NCBI GenBank assembly: GCA_028693165.1
Contig: JAQUVX010000001.1
Location: 62,001-126,000, forward strand
Reading direction: 5' to 3'
Length of the DNA stretch: 64,000 bases
Source of the DNA: Lachnospiraceae bacterium
GTDB lineage: Bacteria; Bacillota; Clostridia; Lachnospirales; Lachnospiraceae
Shown here: positions 8,142 to 16,120 of the stretch, piece by piece
How positions within the stretch are numbered: position 1 is the stretch's first letter
How the letters are laid out: each line of letters starts with the position of its first letter
Position numbers and translations under genes: made by a program
Notes under the pieces: generated by a model
What the model was told of the DNA's origin: nothing
The model's database searches: none
The model's input: only the letters and a program-made list of their open reading frames with translations

Positions 8142-8663
8142 ATGAATGATGTAAGCCTGTTAGAAATGTTAAACGCAAGAGAAATGCGCTGCCAGCTTCA
8201 GCAGCAGCTTTTGAATACATACAAAAAGCCCCTGATCTGTCTCACGATGAATATTCCCGGCCCCGTCAAGCTGCTTCCCGGGGTTCCGAACGCCTTTAGT
8301 GCTGCCTGCGCGCAGATCGAGAACCTGTTAAAGGAACGCCTGATTCTGGTGCTGCATATGGAGACCGTCAAGCAGAAAACCGGCTATGAAGCCTTCTACT
8401 GCATCGATTCTGCACCGGAATTTGCAAAAGAGCTGATGATCGTCCTGGAAGAGCAGGATGCCCTTGGACGTCTGTTTGATATCGATGTGCTGCGCCCGGA
8501 TGGCACCAAGGTCTCCCGTGAGGAGCTTGGATACCCGGCCCGCCGGTGTCTGCTCTGCAAAAAACCGGCTCATGTCTGCAGCCGCAGCCGGCATCACCGT
8601 GTCGAGGAGCTTACCGCCGAAATCAACCGTATTCTGAACACTTTTATCGAGGAAGGAAACTGA
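8142..8663 (+). CDS. citX: Citrate lyase holo-[acyl-carrier protein] synthase CitX
   Basis: CitX transfers the phosphoribosyl-dephospho-CoA prosthetic group from its triphosphate precursor to the acyl carrier subunit of citrate lyase. The 173-residue length fits stand-alone CitX. Recognisable family elements are the N-terminal EMLNAREMRCQLQQQLL, the PLICLTMNIPGPVK strand, GYEAFYCIDSA, and the conserved C-terminal RRCLLCKKPAHVCSRSRHH, whose Cys/Arg/His cluster is characteristic. GGAGG lies seven bases before the ATG. citG follows after three bases, so the two are co-translated. Citrate lyase subunits (citDEF) and its ligase (citC) are not in the window, so the pair serves a lyase, or another enzyme using the same cofactor, encoded elsewhere. 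Confidence 0.92.
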   Translation: MNDVSLLEMLNAREMRCQLQQQLLNTYKKPLICLTMNIPGPVKLLPGVPNAFSAACAQIENLLKERLILVLHMETVKQKTGYEAFYCIDSAPEFAKELMIVLEEQDALGRLFDIDVLRPDGTKVSREELGYPARRCLLCKKPAHVCSRSRHHRVEELTAEINRILNTFIEEGN

Positions 8664-8666
8664 CCT

Positions 8667-9539
8667 ATGGATTCATCACCGCTTTATTTTATCACCGATT
8701 TGTTTGAATACGCTCTGATGGCCGAGGTCTCTGCCACGCCGAAACCTGGCCTGGTGGACCGGCATGACAGCGGTGCCCACAAGGATATGAATTACGATAC
8801 GTTTGCGGCAAGCGCGGCGGCGATCGCTCCTTACCTGACCCAGATGGCCTGTATGGGCTATCGCTGGGAAGGAAAAAGCCGGGAAGCACTGTTTCAGGCG
8901 ATCCGCCCGATCGGGGTTCTCGCCGAGAGATCCATGTTTGAGGCGACCGGAAATGTCAACACCCACAAGGGCATGATCTTCTCCATGGGGACGATCGCTG
9001 CCGCAAGCGGCCTGTACTATCGCATCTACCACAAATTCTCCCCGGAGAAAATTCTGCTCATGGCCGGACAGATGTGTTCCCGCACACTCGAGCAGGATTT
9101 TGCCAAAATCAACGGCAAAAATCCGCGCACCCACGGCGAACTGCTCTATCTCCGCTATGGCTCCAAAGGAATCCGCGGAGAGGCACAGAAGGGCTTTCCC
9201 TCGATCCGCGAGATCTCACTCCCGGCTCTTCGCAAAGCGAAGGCAGAGGGTCTTGACGACAACGAAGCACATCTCAACACGCTGCTTGCCCTGATGACCC
9301 AGGTAGACGATACCAACGTCCTGATCCGAACCAATCCCTCCCTGCTCAACTACGAGAAAGCGGAGGCCGCTCATATCCTGCGGCTCGGCGGTGCGGCGAC
9401 CCCAAAAGGCATGGATGCGCTCCGCCAGCTCAACGAAGCCTTCATCAAGCTGAATATCAGCCCCGGCGGCTGTGCCGACCTGCTGGCTGTGACGATCTTT
9501 CTGTATCAGTTGGAACAGCGAAAAGAACCGGAAGCCTAA
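8667..9539 (+). CDS. citG: Triphosphoribosyl-dephospho-CoA synthase CitG
   Basis: CitG makes 2'-(5''-triphosphoribosyl)-3'-dephospho-CoA from ATP and dephospho-CoA, the precursor that CitX attaches to citrate lyase. The 290-residue protein carries the family signatures: EVSATPKPGLVDRHDSGAHK near residues 17-36, then MNYDTFAASA, TGNVNTHKGMIFSMGTIAAA (about 93-112) with the conserved N-T-H-K-G, HGELLYLRYGSKGIRGEA, and the late PGGCADLLAVTIFLYQLE. It is the second gene of a two-gene operon behind citX. A terminator follows immediately. Confidence 0.95.
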   Translation: MDSSPLYFITDLFEYALMAEVSATPKPGLVDRHDSGAHKDMNYDTFAASAAAIAPYLTQMACMGYRWEGKSREALFQAIRPIGVLAERSMFEATGNVNTHKGMIFSMGTIAAASGLYYRIYHKFSPEKILLMAGQMCSRTLEQDFAKINGKNPRTHGELLYLRYGSKGIRGEAQKGFPSIREISLPALRKAKAEGLDDNEAHLNTLLALMTQVDDTNVLIRTNPSLLNYEKAEAAHILRLGGAATPKGMDALRQLNEAFIKLNISPGGCADLLAVTIFLYQLEQRKEPEA

Positions 9540-9551
9540 GAGATTTTAATC

Positions 9552-9592
9552 AGGCGGTATGGCCCACATAAAGGCTATGCCGCCTTTTCATT
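9552..9592 (+). terminator. Terminator of citXG
   Basis: AGGCGGTAT pairs with ATGCCGCCT (one G-U), with further GGCC/GGCT pairing inside the loop, followed by TTTTCATTTC. Confidence 0.7.
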
Positions 9593-9599
9593 TCATCGA

Positions 9600-10532
9600 T
9601 TACCTTTCATATATGGTAGCGATATTCTGTATTCTGCGTTTCATCTCTGTTCGGATATGCAGCGGTTCTAAGCACTCGCATTTATTCCCAAAACTGAGAA
9701 GCATATCATAGTAGTATTCATTCTCTATGAAAGGAAAACAAACGATGTAATGCTCCTCACCGTCTGGCGAAAAATCTTCATAAGAACAAAAATCAAGCAC
9801 TCTATCCATCACAGATTTATGAATGCGGATTTTAATTTTTGTTTGCATTGTTTCCAGAATCTCCGCAAAATCCAAAATTGGTTTTTGATATTCTCTCGGT
9901 ACAAAAGTCTCTTCTTTCATTTGCAGGTTTGACATCCGGGAAAGTCTGAATAAGCGAAACGCATCTCTTTCATAGCAATACCCTTGTAAATACCAATGGG
10001 TGCTTTTGAGTACAAGCTGATACGGTTCGATTGTTCGCACGGTTTTATTCCCGTGGTGGGCGATATACTCAAGGGTCAGCAATTTATTTTCCTGCAAAGC
10101 TGCTTTGATTATTTCTAAATATGGTTGTAAGTTGCTGATGCCTATCCACGGACTTAAATCTATACAAATTTGATTTACTTTTAATTCAATGTCTTTCGCT
10201 CTTTCGGCAGGAATAAAACTCTTGACTTTTGCAAGGGCGTGTACCAGTTCATCTCCTCGTACCATACCCGTCAGGCTGGAAAGCCCCATCAAGAGAACGG
10301 AAAGGTCGGCAGTTGAGAAAACATTTCTATCAATCTTGTATTCTTGCATGATTTCAAAACCGCCGCCAACTCCAGATGTTGAACGAATCGGAATACCTGC
10401 CATATTGATGGCATCTATGTCACGGTAGATCGTGCGCGGTGATACCTCAAACATATTTGCTAACTCCTGTGCGCCAATGCGCTGTTTATCAAGAAGTATC
10501 AAAATTATACTAACAAGCCTGTCTACTTTCAT
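9600..10532 (-). CDS. YafY/WYL-family HTH transcriptional regulator
   Basis: A 310-residue regulator with an N-terminal winged helix-turn-helix of the HTH_11 type (KRIGAQELANMFEVSPRTIY, about residues 17-36, then RDIDAINMAGIPI), and a WYL ligand-sensing domain in the C-terminal half (TIEPYQLVLKSTHWYLQGYC, then DAFRLFRLSRM). WYL domains bind nucleotides or other small ligands in characterised members. The gene is divergent from the DJ-1/PfpI gene 112 bases away, so it probably controls that gene and itself. Both are visibly richer in A and T than the flanking genes, which suggests joint acquisition by transfer. Confidence 0.9.
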   Translation of the reverse strand: MKVDRLVSIILILLDKQRIGAQELANMFEVSPRTIYRDIDAINMAGIPIRSTSGVGGGFEIMQEYKIDRNVFSTADLSVLLMGLSSLTGMVRGDELVHALAKVKSFIPAERAKDIELKVNQICIDLSPWIGISNLQPYLEIIKAALQENKLLTLEYIAHHGNKTVRTIEPYQLVLKSTHWYLQGYCYERDAFRLFRLSRMSNLQMKEETFVPREYQKPILDFAEILETMQTKIKIRIHKSVMDRVLDFCSYEDFSPDGEEHYIVCFPFIENEYYYDMLLSFGNKCECLEPLHIRTEMKRRIQNIATIYER

Positions 10533-10575
10533 CTACACACCACCGTTCAAAATTGTTTTGATTATTGCCATACTG

Positions 10576-10602
10576 TTGTCAGTGATTACATGGTACTATA
10601 AA
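10576..10602 (+). promoter_or_regulatory. Candidate promoter in the divergent WYL / DJ-1 intergenic region
   Basis: TTGTCA (10576-10581) and TATAAA (10597-10602) are 15 bases apart, shorter than ideal. TGG directly before TACTAT offers an extended -10 reading instead. WYL regulators usually bind such divergent regions, but no clear operator palindrome is seen. Confidence 0.3.
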
Positions 10603-10644
10603 AAAGCAAACTAATCAATGAAACAATGAAAACGGAGGAAGTTT

Positions 10645-11283
10645 ATGTTTACAATCTATGTTTACGTTCAAGATACCTTAGCTGACTGGGAAATTGGGTA
10701 TGTTGCTGCTGAGTTAAATTCCGGTCGATTTTTCAAAGAAGGCGCACCACATATATCGCTCAAAACGGTCAGCGATTCAAAAGAACCAATCCATACCATG
10801 GGCGGCCTGACAATCTTGCCTGATTGTTCCATCGACGATATGGTTGTGAGTGAAACAAGCGTGTTGCTGTTGCCGGGGGCGAATACATGGAACGACTCAA
10901 ATCGTAGCTCTATTGTTAAGAAAGCTAGTGAATTTCTGGCGTCAGGTGCGACTGTATGTGCGATTTGTGGGGCTACCGCTGCGCTTGCTAACTGTGGTCT
11001 TTTAGATAAGCGCCCACACACCAGCAATGGAGCGGGATTCCTTGAAATGGTTTCGCCTGGCTATAAAGGGAAACGTTTTTATATAGACAAGTTATCCGTA
11101 GCGGACAACAATCTGATTACTGCAAGCGGTGCGGGTGCCTTGTTATGGGCGAAACAAATTATAGAGCATTTAGGTGTCTTTCAAGCGGACACTTTGCACG
11201 CTTGGTACAACTATTTTAGCACAGGAGAAGCAAAATATTTCTTTGCTCTCATGCAAACGTTACCGTCTAACAATCAAAACTGA
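10645..11283 (+). CDS. DJ-1/PfpI family glutamine amidotransferase-like protein
   Basis: A 212-residue member of the DJ-1/PfpI superfamily. Cys108 in the nucleophile elbow VCAICGATAALA and the acidic partner Glu16 in DWEIGY are both in place, as is the GGLTILPD strand preceding the elbow half. Family members act as chaperones, glyoxalases, peptidases or amidotransferases, so the biochemical role is open. CGGAGGAAG sits before the ATG. It is divergent from the WYL regulator, shares its lower GC content, and is probably its target. A terminator closes the unit. Confidence 0.87.
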   Translation: MFTIYVYVQDTLADWEIGYVAAELNSGRFFKEGAPHISLKTVSDSKEPIHTMGGLTILPDCSIDDMVVSETSVLLLPGANTWNDSNRSSIVKKASEFLASGATVCAICGATAALANCGLLDKRPHTSNGAGFLEMVSPGYKGKRFYIDKLSVADNNLITASGAGALLWAKQIIEHLGVFQADTLHAWYNYFSTGEAKYFFALMQTLPSNNQN

Positions 11284-11322
11284 TGCACTTTTCCCGAAAA
11301 AACACTGTTTTAGTGCGTGACA

Positions 11323-11361
11323 AAACGAGCGTGCCGCCGTAAAGCGATACGCTCGTTTCTA
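11323..11361. terminator. Terminator between convergent DJ-1 and dipeptidase genes
   Basis: AAACGAGCGT pairs perfectly with ACGCTCGTTT across a 16-base loop and is followed by TCTAAA; the A-rich left flank suggests partial bidirectional function. Confidence 0.7.
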
Positions 11362-11385
11362 AACTCTGCTTGTCAGCCTCTATGA

Positions 11386-12384
11386 TTATCGCAAAATCTC
11401 TTTATACACACGAAGCACGTTTCCATGGAACACGGCCTCGATCTCTCCGGTGGTAAAGCCCTGGCGCGTCATCTCATCCGCCAGCATCTGCATACCGGAG
11501 CAGTTCTTCATCTCCAACGTGCTGGGGAACCCGTCAAAATCCGATCCCAGTCCGATGCAGCCGATTCCGCCGATCTGCTTTATGTACTTCATATGCCTTA
11601 CCATATCTGCACAACAGCTGTGCGTCGGCTCGACTCCGTTCTCATCATCCCGCAGAAACGCCGCACAGAAATTGATTCCCGTCACACCGCCCCGCTCCGA
11701 CAGCGCGCGGATCATATCATCGGTCAGGTTTCTCGGATGTGAGGCAAGAGAACGGGCGTTGGAATGGCTTGCCACAAAGGGCTTTGTCGTATGGCGGAAC
11801 ACATCCCAGATTCCCGCATCATTTAAATGCGAGATATCCACGATCATCCCCAGACGCTCCATCTCCTGCACGAACGCGATTCCCCGCTCGGTCAGGCCGT
11901 GCTCTGTATCCGGGACGTATTTGACGGAACCATCCGCCAGCTCCGTCCTTTTGTTTGAATAGCCCAGTTCATTCTCGTAGTTCCAGGTCAGGGTCATCAT
12001 GCGGGCACCCATGCGGTAAAAATCCCGCAGAAACGCCAGATTTCCCTGACAGACGCCGCCCTCCTCCAGGGTGAGCATGGCCGACATCCTTCCGGCTTTC
12101 TGGTTGGCCTCGATATCCGCCCAGCTCCTTACGATCCCGATCCGGTCCGCATGGGCTTCCAGCTCCGTATAGAAGCGGTCCACAAGCATCATCCCGTACT
12201 CAAACGGCTTTGCTTCCTTCTTTAAATTGGTGTACAACGCAAAATTCTGAAGCAGATAATCTCCTTCCTCCATTTTCTCAAGGTCGATATGCAGATCATT
12301 CTTCAGAATCGAACCCGCCTCTCCCTTTTCACTTCGCTCATATAACTCACCGATTGTATCACAATGCATATCTGCTACTTTCAT
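11386..12384 (-). CDS. Membrane dipeptidase (renal dipeptidase, peptidase family M19)
   Basis: A zinc-dependent dipeptidase of 332 residues that hydrolyses dipeptides, often including D-amino-acid peptides in bacteria. The metal ligands are in order: His7 and Asp9 in DMHCDT, Glu in TLEEGG, His in VDISHLNDAG, His in VASHSNARSLASHPRN, and Asp in GLGSDFDG. No signal peptide is present, so it is cytoplasmic. GGAGG lies seven bases upstream of the ATG. It is downstream of no close same-strand partner except the efflux operon across a 70-base gap to the other side, and appears monocistronic. Confidence 0.93.
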   Translation of the reverse strand: MKVADMHCDTIGELYERSEKGEAGSILKNDLHIDLEKMEEGDYLLQNFALYTNLKKEAKPFEYGMMLVDRFYTELEAHADRIGIVRSWADIEANQKAGRMSAMLTLEEGGVCQGNLAFLRDFYRMGARMMTLTWNYENELGYSNKRTELADGSVKYVPDTEHGLTERGIAFVQEMERLGMIVDISHLNDAGIWDVFRHTTKPFVASHSNARSLASHPRNLTDDMIRALSERGGVTGINFCAAFLRDDENGVEPTHSCCADMVRHMKYIKQIGGIGCIGLGSDFDGFPSTLEMKNCSGMQMLADEMTRQGFTTGEIEAVFHGNVLRVYKEILR

Positions 12385-12457
12385 GTTTTATCCTCCGACT
12401 ATGGCTGATTTTACCACCATATGCAGAAAATTTCAATCCTATTCCTTATCCTATTCC

Positions 12458-13633
12458 TTATTCACTTCGCAGCGCATCAATCGGATTCAATTTTGCGGCG
12501 CGGCTGGCCGGCATGTAACCGAACAGCAGACCGATGCCAACCGACACACTGAAGGACACGATCACAGCCGCCGGAGTCGGGGTTGCATTTAAGCCCGCGA
12601 CCGCTCCCACCGCCGAGGTTGTGAGACTTCCTAACAGGATTCCAATGACGCCTCCGATGGAACTGGTCACGGCCGCCTCGATGACGAACTGCTGCATGAT
12701 CACGCTCCGCTTTGCCCCAAGCGCCTTGCGGATTCCGATCTCCCGGGTGCGCTCCGTCACCGACACCAGCATGATATTCATGACCCCCACGCCGGCCACC
12801 AGCAGGGAGATGCCCGCGATTCCCCCAAGCCCTGCCGACACCATTGCAATCATGGAATTTAACGAATCCAACATCTCGCTCATGGCTGTCACGGTGTAAA
12901 GGTCCTCGTTTTTGAATTTTTCGTACAGAAAATCTTCGATCAGTGTCTTGTATTCCGTGGCGTGACTCAAATCCGAAATGGCGAACGTATAGTTGTTGAT
13001 GTTGGCATTCCGCGCCATCTTGACGGCGCAGCTGTAAGGCATCCAGAGGAAATCATCACTTCCGCCGTCTTCCATCGCATCCTCCTGCTGTTCGGCCACA
13101 CCGACCACTTTAAACGCATACCCGTTGACCTTGATCGTCTCATCGTATGCCTTTTCTGCACTTCCGTAGAGCTCATTTGCCACATAGGCACCGATCACAC
13201 AGACCTTCTGGCGCGCCATAATGTCCGCATACTGAATGGTTCTCCCATACTGCAGCTCCCAGTCCTTTAAGCCCAGATAATCCTCGCTGACCCCGTTTAT
13301 GGAGGTGGCTGACATGGAATCATTGCCGTTTTTTACGGTCCCGCTAACGCTGACCACCGGTGTCATATGGCTGAATTCCTCCGTGTGCTCCTCATAAAAC
13401 CTGTACATCTCATCCACGGAAACCGAACGGGACGGCAGGTTGACCATATTGACCGTGATCTGATTGGTGCCAAGACTGGAAAAGCTCTCCGTCATGTAGG
13501 ACATATAGGCATTGACCAGACTGACCAGGATGATGACCGAAGCGACGCCGATGATAATGCCGAGCATCGTCAGAAACGAACGCATCTTGTTGCTCCAGAT
13601 ACTTTTAATTGCCAGCTTGAATGATTGCAGCAT
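12458..13633 (-). CDS. MacB-like ABC transporter permease
   Basis: A 391-residue permease of the MacB/FtsX family. It has one N-terminal helix (about 18-38, MLGIIIGVASVIILVSLVNA), a large extracellular MacB_PCD-like domain (about 40-260), and three C-terminal helices of the FtsX domain including LVAGVGVMNIMLVSVTERTR and the cytoplasmic motif EIGIRKALGAKR, which couples to the ATPase. These transporters use mechanotransmission to move peptides, antibiotics or lipids rather than classical import. The start overlaps the ATPase gene by 29 bases. A 12-base tandem repeat lies at its 3' end (12438-12461). Confidence 0.93.
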   Translation of the reverse strand: MLQSFKLAIKSIWSNKMRSFLTMLGIIIGVASVIILVSLVNAYMSYMTESFSSLGTNQITVNMVNLPSRSVSVDEMYRFYEEHTEEFSHMTPVVSVSGTVKNGNDSMSATSINGVSEDYLGLKDWELQYGRTIQYADIMARQKVCVIGAYVANELYGSAEKAYDETIKVNGYAFKVVGVAEQQEDAMEDGGSDDFLWMPYSCAVKMARNANINNYTFAISDLSHATEYKTLIEDFLYEKFKNEDLYTVTAMSEMLDSLNSMIAMVSAGLGGIAGISLLVAGVGVMNIMLVSVTERTREIGIRKALGAKRSVIMQQFVIEAAVTSSIGGVIGILLGSLTTSAVGAVAGLNATPTPAAVIVSFSVSVGIGLLFGYMPASRAAKLNPIDALRSE

Positions 13634-14324
13634 AGTCGTTCACATCTCCGTTAAAGTTGATTTTGCCGTCATGAATCCGCACCACGCGCCTCGCCTCTTT
13701 CGCGACGGAGCTGTCATGGGTGATCATGACGATCGTGTTGCCCTCGTTGTTCAGTTCCTTCAGAAAATCCAGCACATCCCGGCTGGTTTTGGAATCCAGT
13801 GCACCGGTCGGCTCATCGGCCAGAATCAGAGACGGATTGCCCGCCAGCGCCCGTGCAATAGAGACACGCTGCTGCTGACCGCCGGAAAGCTGTCCCGGAT
13901 GATTCTTCCATTTTTCCGCAAGCCCGACCCGTTCCAGGGACTGCATAGCCCGCTCCTGCCGTTCCTCCTTTGGCAGCTTCGCATACAGCAGAGGCAGCTC
14001 CACATTCTCCAGCAGATTGGATTTCGGAAGCAGGTTGTACTGCTGAAAGATGAAGCCGATCATGCGGTTCCGAATCTCTGCCAGCTGATCGTCGCTCATC
14101 TGATCCACGTCCTCACCGCCCAGCAGGTAGCTTCCCGAAGTCGGAACATCCAACGCACCGATGATATTCATCAGGGTAGACTTGCCGCTTCCGGACTTGC
14201 CGACGATCGCCACAAACTCACCGCGGTCAATGGTGAGCGTGATCCCGTCGTTGGCCCGGACCTCCTCCGTTCCCATCTGATAGATTTTATAAATATCCTT
14301 CAATTCAATCAACGGCTCTGCCAT
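13605..14324 (-). CDS. MacB/LolD-like ABC transporter ATP-binding protein
   Basis: A 239-residue ATPase with GKSGSGKSTLMNIIG (Walker A, about 37-51), QQYNLLPKSNLLENVELPL (Q-loop region), LSGGQQQRVSIARAL (signature), LILADEPTGALD (Walker B) and the switch His in MITHDSSVA. The N-terminal IYKIYQMGTEEVRAN and the LLENVELPL segment are typical of the LolD/MacB subgroup. It is preceded by AAGGAGAG and overlaps the permease gene, so the pair is translationally coupled. Confidence 0.95.
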   Translation of the reverse strand: MAEPLIELKDIYKIYQMGTEEVRANDGITLTIDRGEFVAIVGKSGSGKSTLMNIIGALDVPTSGSYLLGGEDVDQMSDDQLAEIRNRMIGFIFQQYNLLPKSNLLENVELPLLYAKLPKEERQERAMQSLERVGLAEKWKNHPGQLSGGQQQRVSIARALAGNPSLILADEPTGALDSKTSRDVLDFLKELNNEGNTIVMITHDSSVAKEARRVVRIHDGKINFNGDVNDYAAIIQAGN

Positions 14325-14348
14325 ATGCTGTACTCTCCTTTTTGTCCG

Positions 14349-16106
14349 TTACGGCATACCGACGCCACTGCCGCCGCGGTTTCCGCCACCGCCGCCGCCG
14401 TTTCCTCCGCCGCGATTACCGCCTCCTCCGGAATTACCGCCGCCCTGCATACCGCCCATGCCGCCCTGCATGCCGCCCATCGGGAACGTGCTGACCGTCG
14501 ATGCCGAGGCTGCACTCACATAAACCTCATCCCCTTCCGACACACCGCTTACAATCTGCACGTAATCGTCGTTGGTAAGTCCAGTCTCTACCTCAACGGC
14601 CCGGAAACCTGCCGGGACGCTGCCCTGTGCCTCCTTGACCGTATCGTCCTGCACATAGACACGGTTTCCGCGCATCAGCGCATCCACCGGAATCATCAGC
14701 GCATCCTGCGCCTCGTCCAGAATGATGACACCGTCCACATTCATGCCCGGAAGCAGATCCCCCACCTCATCCAAGGTCACGGTGACCGGATAATTGGTGA
14801 CACCGTTTGACTGCGAGCTTTCCAGACTGATGTTGGTCACTGTGCCGCCAAAGGTTTTTCCCTCAATGGCATCCGCCGTGATGTTCACCTTCTGTCCGAC
14901 CTTGACATTTCTGACATCCAGCTCATCCACGGACATCGCAAACGTCACCTCCGACAGATCGTAAATCACCGCCATCGTGGTGGCGCTGCTGCCGGAACTT
15001 TTGCTGATCTTATCGCCGGCCTTCACGCTCTTGGTGATGACCTGACCGGAAATCGGAGCTGTGATCGTATAGTTTTCATAGTCATCCTGCGTGGAATCGA
15101 CCTTACTCTGCGCAGACTCCACCTTTTCCTGGGCTGAATCCACGGAATCCTTAAAGCTTCGAAGAATCTCCTCCGCATCCTTTGCGGCAATCTTAAAAAG
15201 CGGGGTTCCGACCGTCACATAGTCTCCTTCATGCACCAGCATGCTTTCCACCTCCACGCTGCCGCCGCCGGAAAGCTCCGCCTTCATGGTCGTATCTGTC
15301 ATCGGCTCAAAGCTTCCCTCCGCACTGCATGCAAAGGCACCGATCGCGACCGAGGCCGAATGGCTTGTCGTCAGTCCGCCGGGATTGGCAACCTCCAGGG
15401 TCACATACCGCACCAGGCGGCCGCCGTCCAGCACCTCATCCATATTGCTGACGGCTGTGACTACACCAGTCAGCACCTCTTCGGTATCAGCCAGCGTGAC
15501 GATGCCCTGCGCCCCGGCTCCGATGGCAGCCGCCTCACCGGAGAGGAATGGCACCTTCAGTTTCATGGTCTGGTCATTGTAGACGGAGGCCAGTTCTGTG
15601 TTGGAGCTGACCTTGTCTCCCGCCTCGATGTTCAGCGTCCTGATAAATCCGCTCCGCGTGGACTTGTAGGTATTACCGCTGTAATCGGAAAGCGCATCCT
15701 GATAGTCCGCGACAGCCTGCTGATAGCTGTTGTTGGCACGCTCCAGCGAGTTGTTGGCCGATTTTACCTCCGACTCCATGGAGGACACATCGATCTGATA
15801 GAGGATCTGCCCTTCCTCCACCTGGTCTCCTTCCTCAAAGTCCGCCGCGATCACCTCCCCTTCCACCAGAGATGTGATACTGTATGTGTCCTTTGGGGAA
15901 ATGGTCCCGGACGAAGTCAGTTCCGAAGTCAATGTCCCCTTCGTCACAGTTGCGGTGCGGCTCTGACTGGCCTTTGCGCTGGCCTCCCTGCTCTTTCTGG
16001 AATAATTCTGCCACAGCAGTGCGCCGCCGATGACTGCAGTCAGTCCGATGATCAGCATCACAATCCAGGCTCCGCCCTTGCCGTTTTTCTTCTTTTTCAT
16101 CCACAT
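14349..16106 (-). CDS. HlyD/MacA-like membrane fusion protein with Gly-rich tail
   Basis: The 585-residue adaptor of the MacB-like exporter. It has an N-terminal TM helix (about 15-32), then a barrel-sandwich hybrid split by a coiled-coil hairpin (SMESEVKSANNSLERANNSY and a second hairpin near 310-345 with EKVESAQSKVDSTQ), a beta-barrel with IMAVIYDLSEVTFAM-like sequence, and a membrane-proximal domain with VDGVIILDEAQDALMIPVDA. Residues from about 541 to the end are almost only Gly, Asn, Arg, Met and Ser (repeats of GGMQGGMGG and GGGNRGG), unusual for the family and likely disordered on the outer face. AGGAG precedes the ATG. It lies between the SLH protein and the ATPase in one operon. Confidence 0.92.
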   Translation of the reverse strand: MWMKKKKNGKGGAWIVMLIIGLTAVIGGALLWQNYSRKSREASAKASQSRTATVTKGTLTSELTSSGTISPKDTYSITSLVEGEVIAADFEEGDQVEEGQILYQIDVSSMESEVKSANNSLERANNSYQQAVADYQDALSDYSGNTYKSTRSGFIRTLNIEAGDKVSSNTELASVYNDQTMKLKVPFLSGEAAAIGAGAQGIVTLADTEEVLTGVVTAVSNMDEVLDGGRLVRYVTLEVANPGGLTTSHSASVAIGAFACSAEGSFEPMTDTTMKAELSGGGSVEVESMLVHEGDYVTVGTPLFKIAAKDAEEILRSFKDSVDSAQEKVESAQSKVDSTQDDYENYTITAPISGQVITKSVKAGDKISKSSGSSATTMAVIYDLSEVTFAMSVDELDVRNVKVGQKVNITADAIEGKTFGGTVTNISLESSQSNGVTNYPVTVTLDEVGDLLPGMNVDGVIILDEAQDALMIPVDALMRGNRVYVQDDTVKEAQGSVPAGFRAVEVETGLTNDDYVQIVSGVSEGDEVYVSAASASTVSTFPMGGMQGGMGGMQGGGNSGGGGNRGGGNGGGGGGNRGGSGVGMP

Positions 16107-16120
16107 ATTCCGATCTCCTG

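Noticed and set aside
14309-14515. Ala/Arg-rich frame opposite or offset to the adaptor's Gly-rich tail
   Set aside because: It is a shadow frame of the GC-rich repeat region without a ribosome site or family similarity.
13512-14810. 432-codon plus-strand open frame across the MacB-like genes
   Set aside because: It is antisense to three well-supported genes, has His/Arg-rich low-information sequence and no ribosome site.
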